Assembly: GCA_001986395.2 (NCBI GenBank)
Contig: MQVO02000001.1
Coordinates: 1 to 64,000 of the forward strand
Length of the DNA: 64,000 nucleotides
Origin: Irpex lacteus
Taxonomy: Eukaryota > Basidiomycota > Agaricomycetes > Polyporales > Irpicaceae
Direction: 5' to 3'
Each line of letters opens with the position of its first letter. Positions within the stretch are counted from its first letter, which is position 1. A program made the translations under genes and the position numbers. Shown one piece after another: positions 54,396 through 64,000 of the stretch. The notes under the pieces were generated by a model. It did no database searches and was not told the DNA's origin. It worked only from the letters and a program-made list of their open reading frames with translations.

Positions 54396-55390
54396 ATGCA
54401 AGCGACAGAATCAAACCTGGTGCCAAACGACGACCAAGCTCTCCTACGGATCGTCATCCTCTTCACCGAGATTGTCTGCTTCCGGTACGCGATGACACCC
54501 CCGAACCCTCCTCCGTCCAAGCAAGAGACGGACGAGTATGCTGTGAAGCATAAGGTCCCGGACTTGATGCCTTTGAACGTGTTGTGGATGGCTTGGTCGT
54601 GGCGGGTGAGTTAGAGCTTTAGCATTCTCTTTCGACTGTTTGTCGAAGCCCGTGGTGTATTTTGTCGGATTTGTCGGATTTGTCTGGCATAGGATGAAGA
54701 ACTTGGGCGGGCGATGCTGCAGTGACTTATCCCTGTATTACTCAGTAATTTGGAGTTAACATGACGGAGCTGACCAACGTTCGCATGCAGACCTTCGTCT
54801 ACGCCTCCGCCTTGATCGAGATCCTCGCCCTCCTCCCCATTCTCATCAAGGTCCCAGCGCTCCTACAAGCTATTCTTCCATCCCCACCACCTCTCCATAC
54901 GATCTCCCTAACCCCGACAACCCTCCTATCCCACATTATGCTCCTCTTCGGCACCTTCCTCCGCATGTATTGCTACGCCCTGCTCTCCCGCTCCTTCACC
55001 TACGAGCTCTCCGTGCGCTCTGACCACAAACTCATCACAGACGGACCGTACGCCATCGTGCGTCACCCGTCGTATACTGGGATATTCTGTTTGATCGTTG
55101 GGAATGCGGTGATTAATTTTGGGAAGGGTGGCTGGTGGGCTTGGGTGCTCGGTTTATCGGGGAGTACGAGCTTTGCAGGGAGAGGTGATGGAGGTGATTC
55201 AGTGCGGTGGGCTATAGAGATGGCGTACAAGGCGGTGGGCACGGCCCACATCCTCTACCTCATTCCTCTACCGTATATCTTCGCCAAACGGTGTGTCTTG
55301 GAGGATAGAGTCATGAGAGAGCACTTCAAGGAGGAGTGGGAGCGTTGGAGGGAGAAAGTGCCGTATAGTTTGATACCGTATGTCTGGTAG
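54396..55390 (+). CDS. Isoprenylcysteine carboxyl methyltransferase (ICMT)-like membrane protein 2, 269 aa
   Basis: Exons 54396-54605 and 54791-55390, with a 185-nt intron (GTGAGT...CATGCAG), phase 0. The signature ITDGPYAIVRHPSYTGIFCL is clear, followed by VGNAVINFGKGGWWAWVLGL, a Gly/Ser-rich loop, and the end RCVLEDRVMREHFKEEWERW, with VPYSLIPYVW. Membrane segments are likely at about residues 18-32, 72-95, 120-140, 170-190 and 225-245. The architecture matches the gene at 22463-23233, but the sequences are well diverged, so the duplication is old. Substrate unknown: prenylated proteins are the family's usual targets. A further small exon inside the long intron is possible. Confidence 0.83.
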
Positions 55391-56631
55391 AGAGGTTGTA
55401 TTCAAAGGGAGTAAGAGAGAACTGCATTCTCGTGAAGTGGACTGCCAGCCTACTGCACCGCGTGTAGACGTACGCATGTACACGAAAAGGTGAACGCTTG
55501 AAGAAGTCAGCGAGCAATATTCAATCGCAAGGCATAACAGCCACGAGCAAGATCGCACAAGCATGTTACTAAGATACCCACTTCGTCCCACTCTCGAATG
55601 CTCCGCCATGATCACTATCGTCATCTCGACTTAGCCGCGATGATCATGGCACGCAGTGTGCTTACGATAGTCAGCCTTTGACCCGTTGGGCCTTGGTCTC
55701 AGCCTATCATGCGCCGCGGTTCTTGTTAACGGCATGAAGGTTGACACTGCTAGGTTTACTAGCGTAGCGCGTACTTATCCTGGGTCCAAGACAAAATCGG
55801 CACGAAACGACTCGAACAGCATGGCAGTGGCCGCGGTGAACGTTCGTGATATATACATAGTATGAACCTAAGCATGTATGAAGCAGTCAGTTTAACGTGA
55901 CTTTGAATGATAGAATAGCATATATAATAATATTACTTGCAATCGTGAATGCTACTTGTTCGTCTTAGAGCTTGTGCGAGTCCGCAGGTCATTCAGGTCA
56001 CGGTCAACCTGAACTGATCATTAGCGCTCACTGCGATGCACACTTGATTGCAGCTGCGAGCGTAGCCCACTTCAAAGGCAAACTGCGCTCATGCTGACCA
56101 TCTCAGCCTCAGATAACATGCAGAAAACGTATTCTCATATCACACAGGCACACACGAAAGATACAATGACATGTTGATCATATTGCGACGATGTAAGTAC
56201 TGAACTACATGCGCGAGTTGAGAGAACTAGTGATAAGTGGAAGGGGGATGATGCGACTAATATCGTGCGATGGCGAAACAGACCACACAACGACCGAGCA
56301 ACTTTAACGCAGAGGCTGAGACATAAGCTTGCGATTACGAGACGAAAGGGGGGGAAGGGGGATACGACGGTACTCCTAGCAAGTGGGTGGGGAATGGTGA
56401 TGACGAGCACAGACACAGACTAGAAAAAAATACACGGAGTACCGAAGGCCGCGTTGGAGAAACGATGATAGGCGGCTTGGATCGAATGATAGAAGAAAAA
56501 AAGAAAGGAGCATGATAAGCGATAGGGGGGAAGGGGGAAGCGACGATGAGTCCAGGCAGATATGCATAAGTCATGAGTATAACAAGCAAGACAGCGACGA
56601 CGACGAAAAAGACGGCCTAGACTATGAGCAT
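55391..56631. other. Intergenic between convergent genes
   Basis: 3' flanks of the ICMT-like gene (plus) and the bZIP gene (minus). G-rich and A-rich runs lie near 56340-56540. No gene is supported. Confidence 0.5.
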
Positions 56632-58278
56632 CTATGGCGGAGGGGGAAGAGAAGGGACGTCGAGGCCACGCTCACGAAGAGCGTTCTCGAGTGCACGAGC
56701 ACGGTGCATCCAGTACTCCCTCTCCTCGTTCGCCTTGTCGACCGAGGCCTCCAACTCACGCTGGTACTCCAGCTTGCGCTTCCTGCTACGACGAGCGGCG
56801 AGCGTGTTCTGCCGACGCTTGGCCTCGATGGCGTCCACATCGTTCGGGTCGAGAGACAGGTCCTCCTCCTCGTCACCCAACGCCTGAGAACGAGAGCGCT
56901 TCTTCGCGAAGACAGCCGGAACCTCCTTGCGAGATGTCGCAGACGGAGTCAAGTACTTCCGCTGCTGGATAGGGGCATCGTAAGGGATGAGGGCATCCGG
57001 AGTGATGTTTTTACGAGTGCCCGTAGGCGGGTTCTTGCGACGACCAGGGGCCTTGAACGAAGAAAGGGCGGGAGTGACAGGGGTAACGTTGGCAGAGCCG
57101 TTGAGGGACGATGGGTCGAGGGCGGGAGTGTCAGGCGAGTTCATGGAATACAGACCATCGAAGGACGGAGGGTGCTGGACTGCCGGAGCTGACAATGACT
57201 TGGTCGAGTCGAGGGCGGAGTCGAAGCTGATAGGGTCGAATAGGGGCGCCTCTCCGAATCCAAAGTCATCAGAGTCGACGATGGCGGGCGACGTCATGAA
57301 GTCGCTGGTCCCGAGGGCAGGAGTAGTGAGCATATCCTCCCAAGGTGAGTCATCCATGGGCGAGGTCAAATACTCGCTGCTCGGAAACTCATTGCCAAGG
57401 TTTTGGAACTCTGGCGAGGCTGGATGTAAAATTAGGCGGAGGAGGTCAGCCGGATGTATTTGCGGGTATTCCGAATTGAACTCATTACCGATCAGCAGGT
57501 CAAAGACCGCCTGCACGCTCTCGTCGACGACGGCCGAAGGAGCGGCAGATACGGAATCCGCGGGCTTTTGAGAGAGCATGGTCAAATAGTTGGTACGGAG
57601 GGTCGAAAAGTCGAAGTCGTTATTAGACGAGGACGAAGGTACTGGTGGGTTTTCTGTTGTTGTATAGCGAGTTGTGCGAGGTACTGGGGGCAGCGATTGA
57701 GGGATGCCATGATGAGCAGCAAGAGCGGTGGGGTTGGTGATAACCGGAGGGGACGAAGTCCACGGAGAAGTATTTATCGAGACATTTGAGCTAGAGGGGG
57801 TGCACGAAGGCGGATAGTGTTCAAGAGGCGGAGAGCGCGAGGTACCATTTTGGCCAGCGGTGTCCTGATTGTCGTTTGTAAACGACGCGTTTATTGAAGG
57901 GAAGCCATGCTGAGGATGACGTGTAGGTTGTATGTAATGGTTTGGATACAAGGTGGCGGTTGGTAGGTTAAGGTGTGCGGTCGAAGGCTGCACTGTTGGC
58001 GGCCTTGGGGAGTCTCTGGACGATCGGGCGGAAATCAGCAGGGAGTTCGAAGAACGATTAGCTGGAATAGTGTCCGCCTCCATCGGATAGTCAGGATATC
58101 CCGCATGCTGAGCACGATGGTAGATTGCATATGGCGTCGAACAGACGTCGGGTTCTAACTTGACTCGCGACGCCTCGGGGAGGGGACTTGGCGACATGCA
58201 CCTTGCCTTACTCGACGAGGCGACTGCGGTCGACTGATTGCACCAGGCAGACAACTCGGATGTGACTGGCGTTGACAT
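56632..58278 (-). CDS. Gcn4/CpcA-like bZIP transcription factor, single exon, 548 aa
   Basis: The C-terminus (about residues 475-540) has a basic region AKRRQNTLAARRSRKRKLEY with the Asn-x7-Arg signature of the Gcn4 type (NTLAARRSR). A short heptad region follows (LEASVDKANEEREYWMHRAR, ALENALRERGL). The rest is Ser/Pro/Asn-rich and acidic, with likely activation segments (FMTSPAIVDSDDFGFGEAPL). Such factors bind TGACTCA-like sites and switch on amino acid biosynthesis during starvation. The start MSTPVTSEL at 58278 is preferred. An in-frame extension to 58386 has an unlikely sequence, and another ATG (58517) lies only 7 bases after the TATA box, so probably ahead of the transcription start. 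The leader between has no further ATG, so the upstream-ORF control known for yeast GCN4 is not seen here. Confidence 0.88.
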   Translation of the reverse strand: MSTPVTSELSAWCNQSTAVASSSKARCMSPSPLPEASRVKLEPDVCSTPYAIYHRAQHAGYPDYPMEADTIPANRSSNSLLISARSSRDSPRPPTVQPSTAHLNLPTATLYPNHYIQPTRHPQHGFPSINASFTNDNQDTAGQNGTSRSPPLEHYPPSCTPSSSNVSINTSPWTSSPPVITNPTALAAHHGIPQSLPPVPRTTRYTTTENPPVPSSSSNNDFDFSTLRTNYLTMLSQKPADSVSAAPSAVVDESVQAVFDLLIGNEFNSEYPQIHPADLLRLILHPASPEFQNLGNEFPSSEYLTSPMDDSPWEDMLTTPALGTSDFMTSPAIVDSDDFGFGEAPLFDPISFDSALDSTKSLSAPAVQHPPSFDGLYSMNSPDTPALDPSSLNGSANVTPVTPALSSFKAPGRRKNPPTGTRKNITPDALIPYDAPIQQRKYLTPSATSRKEVPAVFAKKRSRSQALGDEEEDLSLDPNDVDAIEAKRRQNTLAARRSRKRKLEYQRELEASVDKANEEREYWMHRARALENALRERGLDVPSLPPPP

Positions 58279-58523
58279 TGCGTACGACAAGCGGCTCCGC
58301 GCGGTGCACAGTATGTATGTGGTTTCGCGAGCGGGCTTAATCGAGCGAAAGAGAAAAAGCTCGAAAATATGGCGGACACTTCGCAAAGCTAGACAGTATC
58401 ACTCACCGAGAGTCCTGTCGACTGAGTCAGATCTTGAACAGCTGCTGGTTGCTGCTCAAGCGACGATTGGTGGTGGTGGGGGAGGGGAAAGAACGAAGAG
58501 TCAGTCGCTCGACTCATCCGGGG

Positions 58524-58530
58524 TTTTATA
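58524..58530 (-). promoter_or_regulatory. TATA box of the bZIP gene
   Basis: TATAAAA on the minus strand, about 250 bases before the preferred ATG at 58278. Confidence 0.65.
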
Positions 58531-61500
58531 CCGCGATTGAAGCTCAGAGACGCTCATTTACGGGCTCGATTTCCCACTGCACTGGATAAGGCACGCATAC
58601 ATTTCATTTCATTTCTATCCCAAAACACAGCATACGCATAGCATAGTCGCTTTTGTATGCGAGTAACAGCGACAAGTGTCTGAAGCGGTGCGAAGCCTGT
58701 GTACAAAATATTCGTCGAAAAATCGAGCGGTTCAGGCCACGTCCAAAAATGGAAGGCGTGAGTCACCTGCTCACGGTGAGCGCCCACAGCCGCCCACGGC
58801 ACCGGACGCGTTCGAGTCACAGCCTGGCCACGCTGACCAATCCCTTGCCTCTGCCAGATTTACGCGCCCGCCCGCCATGCCATGCGTGTCCCATCTCGCG
58901 GTGGCTGTACGCAGCAGCGATGGACCCGTTCCTCAGGAAACTGCGCTAGATAATTCGTACTTGGGTGCCCCGCAGTGTCTGCAATCCGAGGAATTGTCCC
59001 ACTCGACTCGCACGAACCGTAAGCCCGCCATTATCAGTGTCAGGTACGCAGTTATCCGGATGAATATCTGGCGAATTGTCGCTCCTCCCAATACGAAATC
59101 CGCTAGCTCGAAAAAATTCAGAGGTACAAACTCTTCCTCGAGTCTGGCCTCCTCCATCATCTCCCTCCTCTCGAGGAACAAGGCAAAGTCGTCGGACGAA
59201 ACACAAAGCCTCCGTTATCGATCGAAAATCCACATTCTCGAACACGGAATATGGAGAAAAGGCGGCCGTCCAACTCACCATCGCGCCGCAAACCTCCTCA
59301 TTGATGACATGTCTCCGTAGCCAACCAGCAGACAAGGATGGGGGACCTGTCCACGGGCGGTCCGCGGATGCGCACTCCGACGACCGCGACACACGTCTCC
59401 CCAAGCGCGGTCATCTCAGCTGGCCGCAGCATCCACAGGCCACACTGGCAGAGCTGACGCGTCCTAATATCGTCTCTTCAAGCCCTGGCTGCAGAATGGA
59501 CACGTAAGACATACACGAAGCTTATAGATGCTGCGAGAACCCTCTGAGACGGAGGGCGTACGTGTCCCGCCGTCTCCTCTGGCAACGACAATACCCATCT
59601 TCTTCGCACGTTCCTAGTAAAGCTGGTACAGCCTCATTGATGGAACCCCCGCGTCGTCTACTTAATTCTGATAGTCTGATAAACCGACACTTACTGAATG
59701 AATTGAGGGATACACCCAGTTATCCTACTGGTCCGTCCTTGTGCCTTCCTCCGTCATCGTCGCACAGGACCGCATGCCATCGACCAACAGGAACAATTTC
59801 CTGAATTCATCGGAGCGCCCTAATCTTCAGAGCGCGGACAAGCGGAACGCAAGCTTGGCGCAATCTCTTCAGGTACCTCCAGCTCGGCCGATACGCATTG
59901 CAGAGATTAGTCGTCCCAACTTTTAATTGTGATATCACCAGGTGAAGAGAAATTACCCGGTCAAATATCGGCTTTCTGGGGTAAATTGCGCTCGATCGAG
60001 GGATATCGTCGACGCCTGGAACCTTCATCCAAGGCCATCCGGGGTGGAAGATATAATACAGTATCGCTGGTTTGATGAGACACCGAGCGCTGGGAGTCCA
60101 GAGGATGTCATCGTGAGCCTTCGTCTTCCTGTGAGAATCTCGAGGACAATCCACTCGACGCCCGGCGACAAATGTCGATCTAGACCAATCGTCTGTATTT
60201 CAGATGCGCAGATAACTTCCCAGAAGGAAGGGCATACACCACAGTAGAATAGAGTAATCTTCGAGTCATCGAGCAGCCTGGCAGGTAGGCGAGGCGCTTT
60301 GGAAACCTTGTTACATAGACAGCCTGAGCCACCAATAGAGATGAGAAGGTTGGGATTGCCGCGTAGATGTCTATGAGGAATGCACAGACTGTCCGTGATG
60401 CAAGAAGATACGACCGGCCGACGAGCACGCAATTGTAGAGGCAGACAAAGCGTGTTGACTGTTGACCCGTCGGACGTGAACCAATAGAAACAAGGCGCAA
60501 AGAACCCGAAAAGGCAATCATAGATGGGGAGGGGCGAAGGAGAGCCGTCGCGCCGCCGAGCGCAGTACGTAGCAGACAACAGAGTAAACAAGAGACAACC
60601 AGGTGAGCCAGTGAGCTTCGAGGAACCTTGCCCGTGATACGTATATCGCAGAGTAATTTCCGCCATCCCGACCCGAGCGACGGCGAGTTTCGTCCAGTTT
60701 GCGGAGGTATCATCCGAGTGCAGATGGAAAGTTGTTAGATATAAGGCTGAGGGTGCGGAAGAGTCGGGGACACCAGCTTGAAAGTGGATGGTAGGTATGA
60801 ATACGTGAGTGAGTCTGTGAATATAGCCCAGAGACATGAGAACGAAATCGAGGCAGATGTTGCAGAAAGGTACGATGTTCGACCTGTAGGGCAGCCTGAC
60901 GGGTCGAGGCTGCTAAATGTAATGTGTCGCACGTTGCACACAAAGACGACGAGCGCAGGAGGATATCGCCTGCAGGCAGACATTGGGGATAGAGAAAGGA
61001 GCGAAGCAGGCAACAGAGTCGTCACCCACTTGAGAGGTGAATTGCGCGGGAGGCTCAAGATATAATGATAACTGTCTCTCGACATCGCTCAACGTACCAC
61101 TTGGTTAGAGGACGCAAAGGAATAGAAAAGTGGTATTCTGAGACGTCAGATAATGAGCATATAGTCACTGGCCTAATGGCGAGGCACGCACCTGAATTAC
61201 GCGTAGTATCAAATAAGTCTCCTCTGTCCATATCTGTCCGCTCCAGAGCGTTTTCGACTCTCCACGCGTTGTTGTCCTATAATTCTATCCTCGACGCGTG
61301 TTGCACGTGCTGGGAGCCTGGTAAGCGTCCGGTCGGGAGTGATAGCACTCACCGCTGCACAACTGTCCATACACCGTAACAATCTGACATTCATAATTCA
61401 TCGCACGTAGCACAGCGCATTGACATGAATATAACGGCGGGAAGACGCAAGGACAACTGTTCGAATTCGAGTTCCAAGGAACACAGAACGAGGAAGTTGA

Positions 61501-62949
61501 ACCACAGCAGCCCAAGAAAAGCAACCGTTTCCCACGCCACCAAGCTCTCGACGGGCGTCCAACTCAAAGACGCGTCTCAAACTCCTCCAGAGGTCCAAGC
61601 AGGAAGAAAATCGCAGAAATCGAGGAAACGAGAACTGAAGACGACAGCAGGGGGAGGAGGGGGAGAGGTAGAGCACAAAGAGGCCAAAAGGGGGCCCAAG
61701 GGAAAGGGGAAAACGCGTGGCGGAGGCATGGGCCCTTATATGCGTTTCCGTTCGAGTCATGACATGAGCGCGTGCGGTGACTGCATTTGGTATACGGATC
61801 AATCCTCGGGCCCGCCATGTGGCCAAGCCATGCCCCGGCTCCGAACCGTTCCATTCCAGCATGCTGGCACAGAACAAATTCGGGAGATATGTCTCGAATC
61901 TCGAAAGATCTCGCCATTCTCGGGCGTGGCCACGAATTGGCGAAAGGTGACTGGTTGAAAGGCGATTGATGAGCGATCTGATATTGATCGCGCTGGAGTC
62001 AGTGGGTGTGTGCTTTCCCGGTTCGGTAATTGGCGGGCGAGGACCATATTTGGTAAGTCCGCCACCTCTCCGCTCATCACCGGCGCTTGCATGCTCTTCA
62101 CTGAACTACCATCTTCGCACACGCTTGCCATGCCACGAGAGAATACATAATGCGCTGATTTGCCGAGTCGCATTGACTAACTACTTCGTTTTGCGCTGTG
62201 GGCTTCGAAGAATGCTGTCAGAATCAGCTTTCGTGAGGCACAGTCTTTTTTGCCACGTAGCAAGCGACTGGACGACGATAGCTTCTTTGCTGATTGTGCG
62301 GGTGCAAGCTTGGGCATGAACCGTAGAGCATTCACTGGGCCGTATGTGAGCAAATCATGTTCTACACGTTACTGATCGACGCTGATGCATTGAATTAGCA
62401 TAGTATCGTCATGTACCATGTCTACTGAGGTAACATGACCTGGATCGCCTTCCCATACGACCTTATGTTCTTGCGCGAAGAAGCTCCGGGATCGTCAGTA
62501 GCCCGGGTTCCCGAACACACTGGAAGAAGCATTGCTCTTCCGCGTCTGTAGAATTGAATGGTTACTGAAATGAGCATCCAAGTCCACGCAAATCGCATCG
62601 TCGGGTCATAAGTAAGCCAATCTTTACTCTGAACTCATTCATTTCATCTGACGTGGTTGTAGATTAGGCGTGCTTATACCCGTAGTCCCAGTGATCGTCC
62701 GTTCCCGTTGGACGTAGTGGATAAATACGGTCAACCACTGTCTAGGTTTGGGTCACATAGGACGTATAAACTTTGCACTGACAAATGTTTTACGCACGGT
62801 GACACTCCATCGGCACACCGGCCAAAGGTCACAGGTGCATCTTGCGATGGTGCCTTCACTGCTTCTTGTCCGCTCAATGCTTCGACTACGTAGCGAGTGC
62901 TAACTTTCTGACGCGGAATTAGTCTTCCATACCCGCTTCGCGTACAGTC
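58531..62949. other. Long region without a convincing gene
   Basis: Several open stretches overlap on the minus strand at 60025-60840. One frame gives a plausible membrane-like stretch (RFLEAHWLTWLSLVYSVVCY near 60630-60560), but I found no in-phase exon partners. Another open stretch at 61398-61877 (minus) is Arg/Ser-rich and unconvincing. No repeat or RNA gene is recognised. Confidence 0.4.
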
Positions 62950-62956
62950 TATATAA
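62950..62956 (+). promoter_or_regulatory. TATA box of the P450 gene
   Basis: TATATAA followed by GGAGGC, 93 bases before the ATG at 63049, with a CT/CA-rich leader between. Confidence 0.75.
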
Positions 62957-63048
62957 GGAGGCAGATGTTGGTCTACAGTTCTGCACTTCAGTATTCTGCA
63001 CTCACATTCTCAACCACAACTAACTACTAACTCCTATCTCGCAACATC

Positions 63049-64000
63049 ATGTCGATCCTCGATTCACTCATAACTTACAGTTTCGGCCCACGCACCTTCT
63101 TCGTTGTTGCTGGCGCCGTCATCGGTGCTGCAGCACTCGTTCACATTCTATCCTACCTCATTGACAGGTATGGAATCAGGCGTTATCCTGGACCACTTCT
63201 CGCTCGTCTCTCCAATGCCTGGCTCGCTTCAATAGCCGTACAGGGCAAGGTCAATGTTGCCGTTCACGAAGCTCACGAGAAATACGGTGAGTATCCCTGA
63301 CCGTGTGAGACCATGCCACTCACTGACGATGTACTTCCTCCCTCACTACAGGCAAGATCGTACGTATCGCACCGAACCAAGTGTCCATTGCGGATGCATC
63401 TGCGTTACACGTCATCTACAGCCACAGCGTCGGCCACGGTACCCCAACCAAGGCAGAGCTCTATACCGCGTTCAATCCGTTCCCAGGGACACAGACCATC
63501 TTCAGTACGCGCTCACGGGACGTGCATGCTCGTAAGAGGAAGCTTATCGCACACACGTTCTCGTTGAAGAGTGTCACCGACTTCGAGCCTGTGATTCGGA
63601 AGTATAATCGGATCCTTCTGCAACACTGGGATCGTATTTGTGCTGCGGCTGCCAAGGGTCAGAGTGGCATTGTTGGAGAGTGCGAATGGAAGGCTAAGAA
63701 TGGTTATGCATTCTTGGATTGCCTAGTTTGTGAGTTTTCTTGCAACTTGTGATGTCTCTGCGTCGTCGCTGACTATTGGGTAGGGTTCAACTTCCAGGTA
63801 TTCGACATCATTGGTATTTACATTCAGATTGTTATTATCCCGCTTCCGCTGACCAATGTCTTCTGCAGGCGATCTCATCTTCGACGGGCCTTTCGGAATG
63901 ACGAGCAGCGCAAGCGACACCGCTCAAATCGTTAAGTCTCAAAAGGCCGCCATCGAAGCATATGGTCTTGAAGAAGCCAAACTTGAATACAAAACCATCC
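63049..64000 (+). CDS. Cytochrome P450, N-terminal part (runs off the window)
   Basis: Exons 63049-63286, 63352-63729, 63784-63813 (30 nt) and 63869 onward, in phase with donors GTGAGT, GTGAGT and GTATTT. The protein starts with a short lumenal tail and a membrane anchor (FFVVAGAVIGAAALVHILSY). The Pro-rich hinge follows (YGIRRYPGPLLARLSNAW), then KIVRIAPNQVSIADASALHV, FSTRSRDVHARKRKLIAHTF (helix C region) and FNFQVFDIIGDLIFDGPFGM. This order is typical of ER-bound fungal P450s that take electrons from NADPH-P450 reductase and hydroxylate lipophilic substrates. The I helix, ExxR motif and haem-binding Cys loop lie beyond the window, so the CYP family and integrity cannot be judged. Confidence 0.9.

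Noticed and set aside
58414..58517. N-terminal extra exon or uORF of the bZIP gene starting at 58517
   Set aside because: The ATG lies 7 bases after the TATA box, so it is probably not transcribed. The acceptor needed to join it (TTAAG) is poor. No other upstream ATG exists in the leader, so no GCN4-type uORF control is claimed.
60025..60837. 270-codon open frame on the minus strand
   Set aside because: Composition is not protein-like, and a second frame of 177 codons and a third with a membrane-like stretch overlap it. Without splice partners none can be chosen.

Overview
The window reads as the end of a chromosome of a basidiomycete fungus, most likely an Agaricomycete. The first 93 bases are telomeric repeats. 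Genes downstream are broken by many short introns (mostly 50-75 nt, donors often GTACGT, GTGAGT or GTACGC), and recognisable products are typical of filamentous basidiomycetes: an AVL9/DENN protein, an SNF2 ATPase with PHD fingers, a p47/Shp1 UBX protein, a DUF6699-type protein, a Golgi GDPase, a Gcn4-like bZIP factor and a cytochrome P450. No species is claimed.

Layout. Positions 1-13,200 are subtelomeric and repeat-rich. The telomere (a 5-base CCTAA unit as written) abuts a Ty3/gypsy retrotransposon cut off just before the reverse transcriptase FIDD box. After it come tRNA-derived SINE-like elements, a dispersed element with two identical 411-bp copies, foldback structures, and a satellite built round the palindrome CCGGCT-N-AGCCGG. 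Only two weak gene candidates lie here (7.7-8.5 kb and 10.2-10.4 kb). Positions 13.2-31 kb form a gene-dense block: AVL9 (+), an unnamed gene (-), an ICMT-like methyltransferase (+), the SNF2-PHD remodeller (-), the p47/Shp1 UBX protein (-) and tRNA-Glu(TTC).

Positions 31-54 kb mix single genes with duplicated material. Two paralogous small secreted proteins with identical intron positions lie in opposite orientation at 33.4 and 51.2 kb. Near each is a degenerate ~20-bp minisatellite and one copy of a second, unnamed family (35.5-36.5 kb on the minus strand, 52.3-53.4 kb on the plus strand). Between these two duplicated zones sit a hypothetical gene, a DUF6699-type gene with an apparent frameshift, a large RING protein and the Golgi GDPase GDA1. 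Positions 54-64 kb hold a second ICMT-like gene, the bZIP factor, a long stretch without convincing genes, and the 5' part of a P450 that runs off the window.

The named genes are mainly housekeeping: secretory traffic (AVL9, GDA1), Cdc48/p97 cofactor function (p47), chromatin remodelling and transcription (SNF2-PHD, bZIP). They do not form an obvious cluster or pathway. The parts that look least described are the duplicated secreted-protein zone and the subtelomeric repeats. Exon models were joined by hand from splice motifs and reading-frame phase, and no database search was possible.
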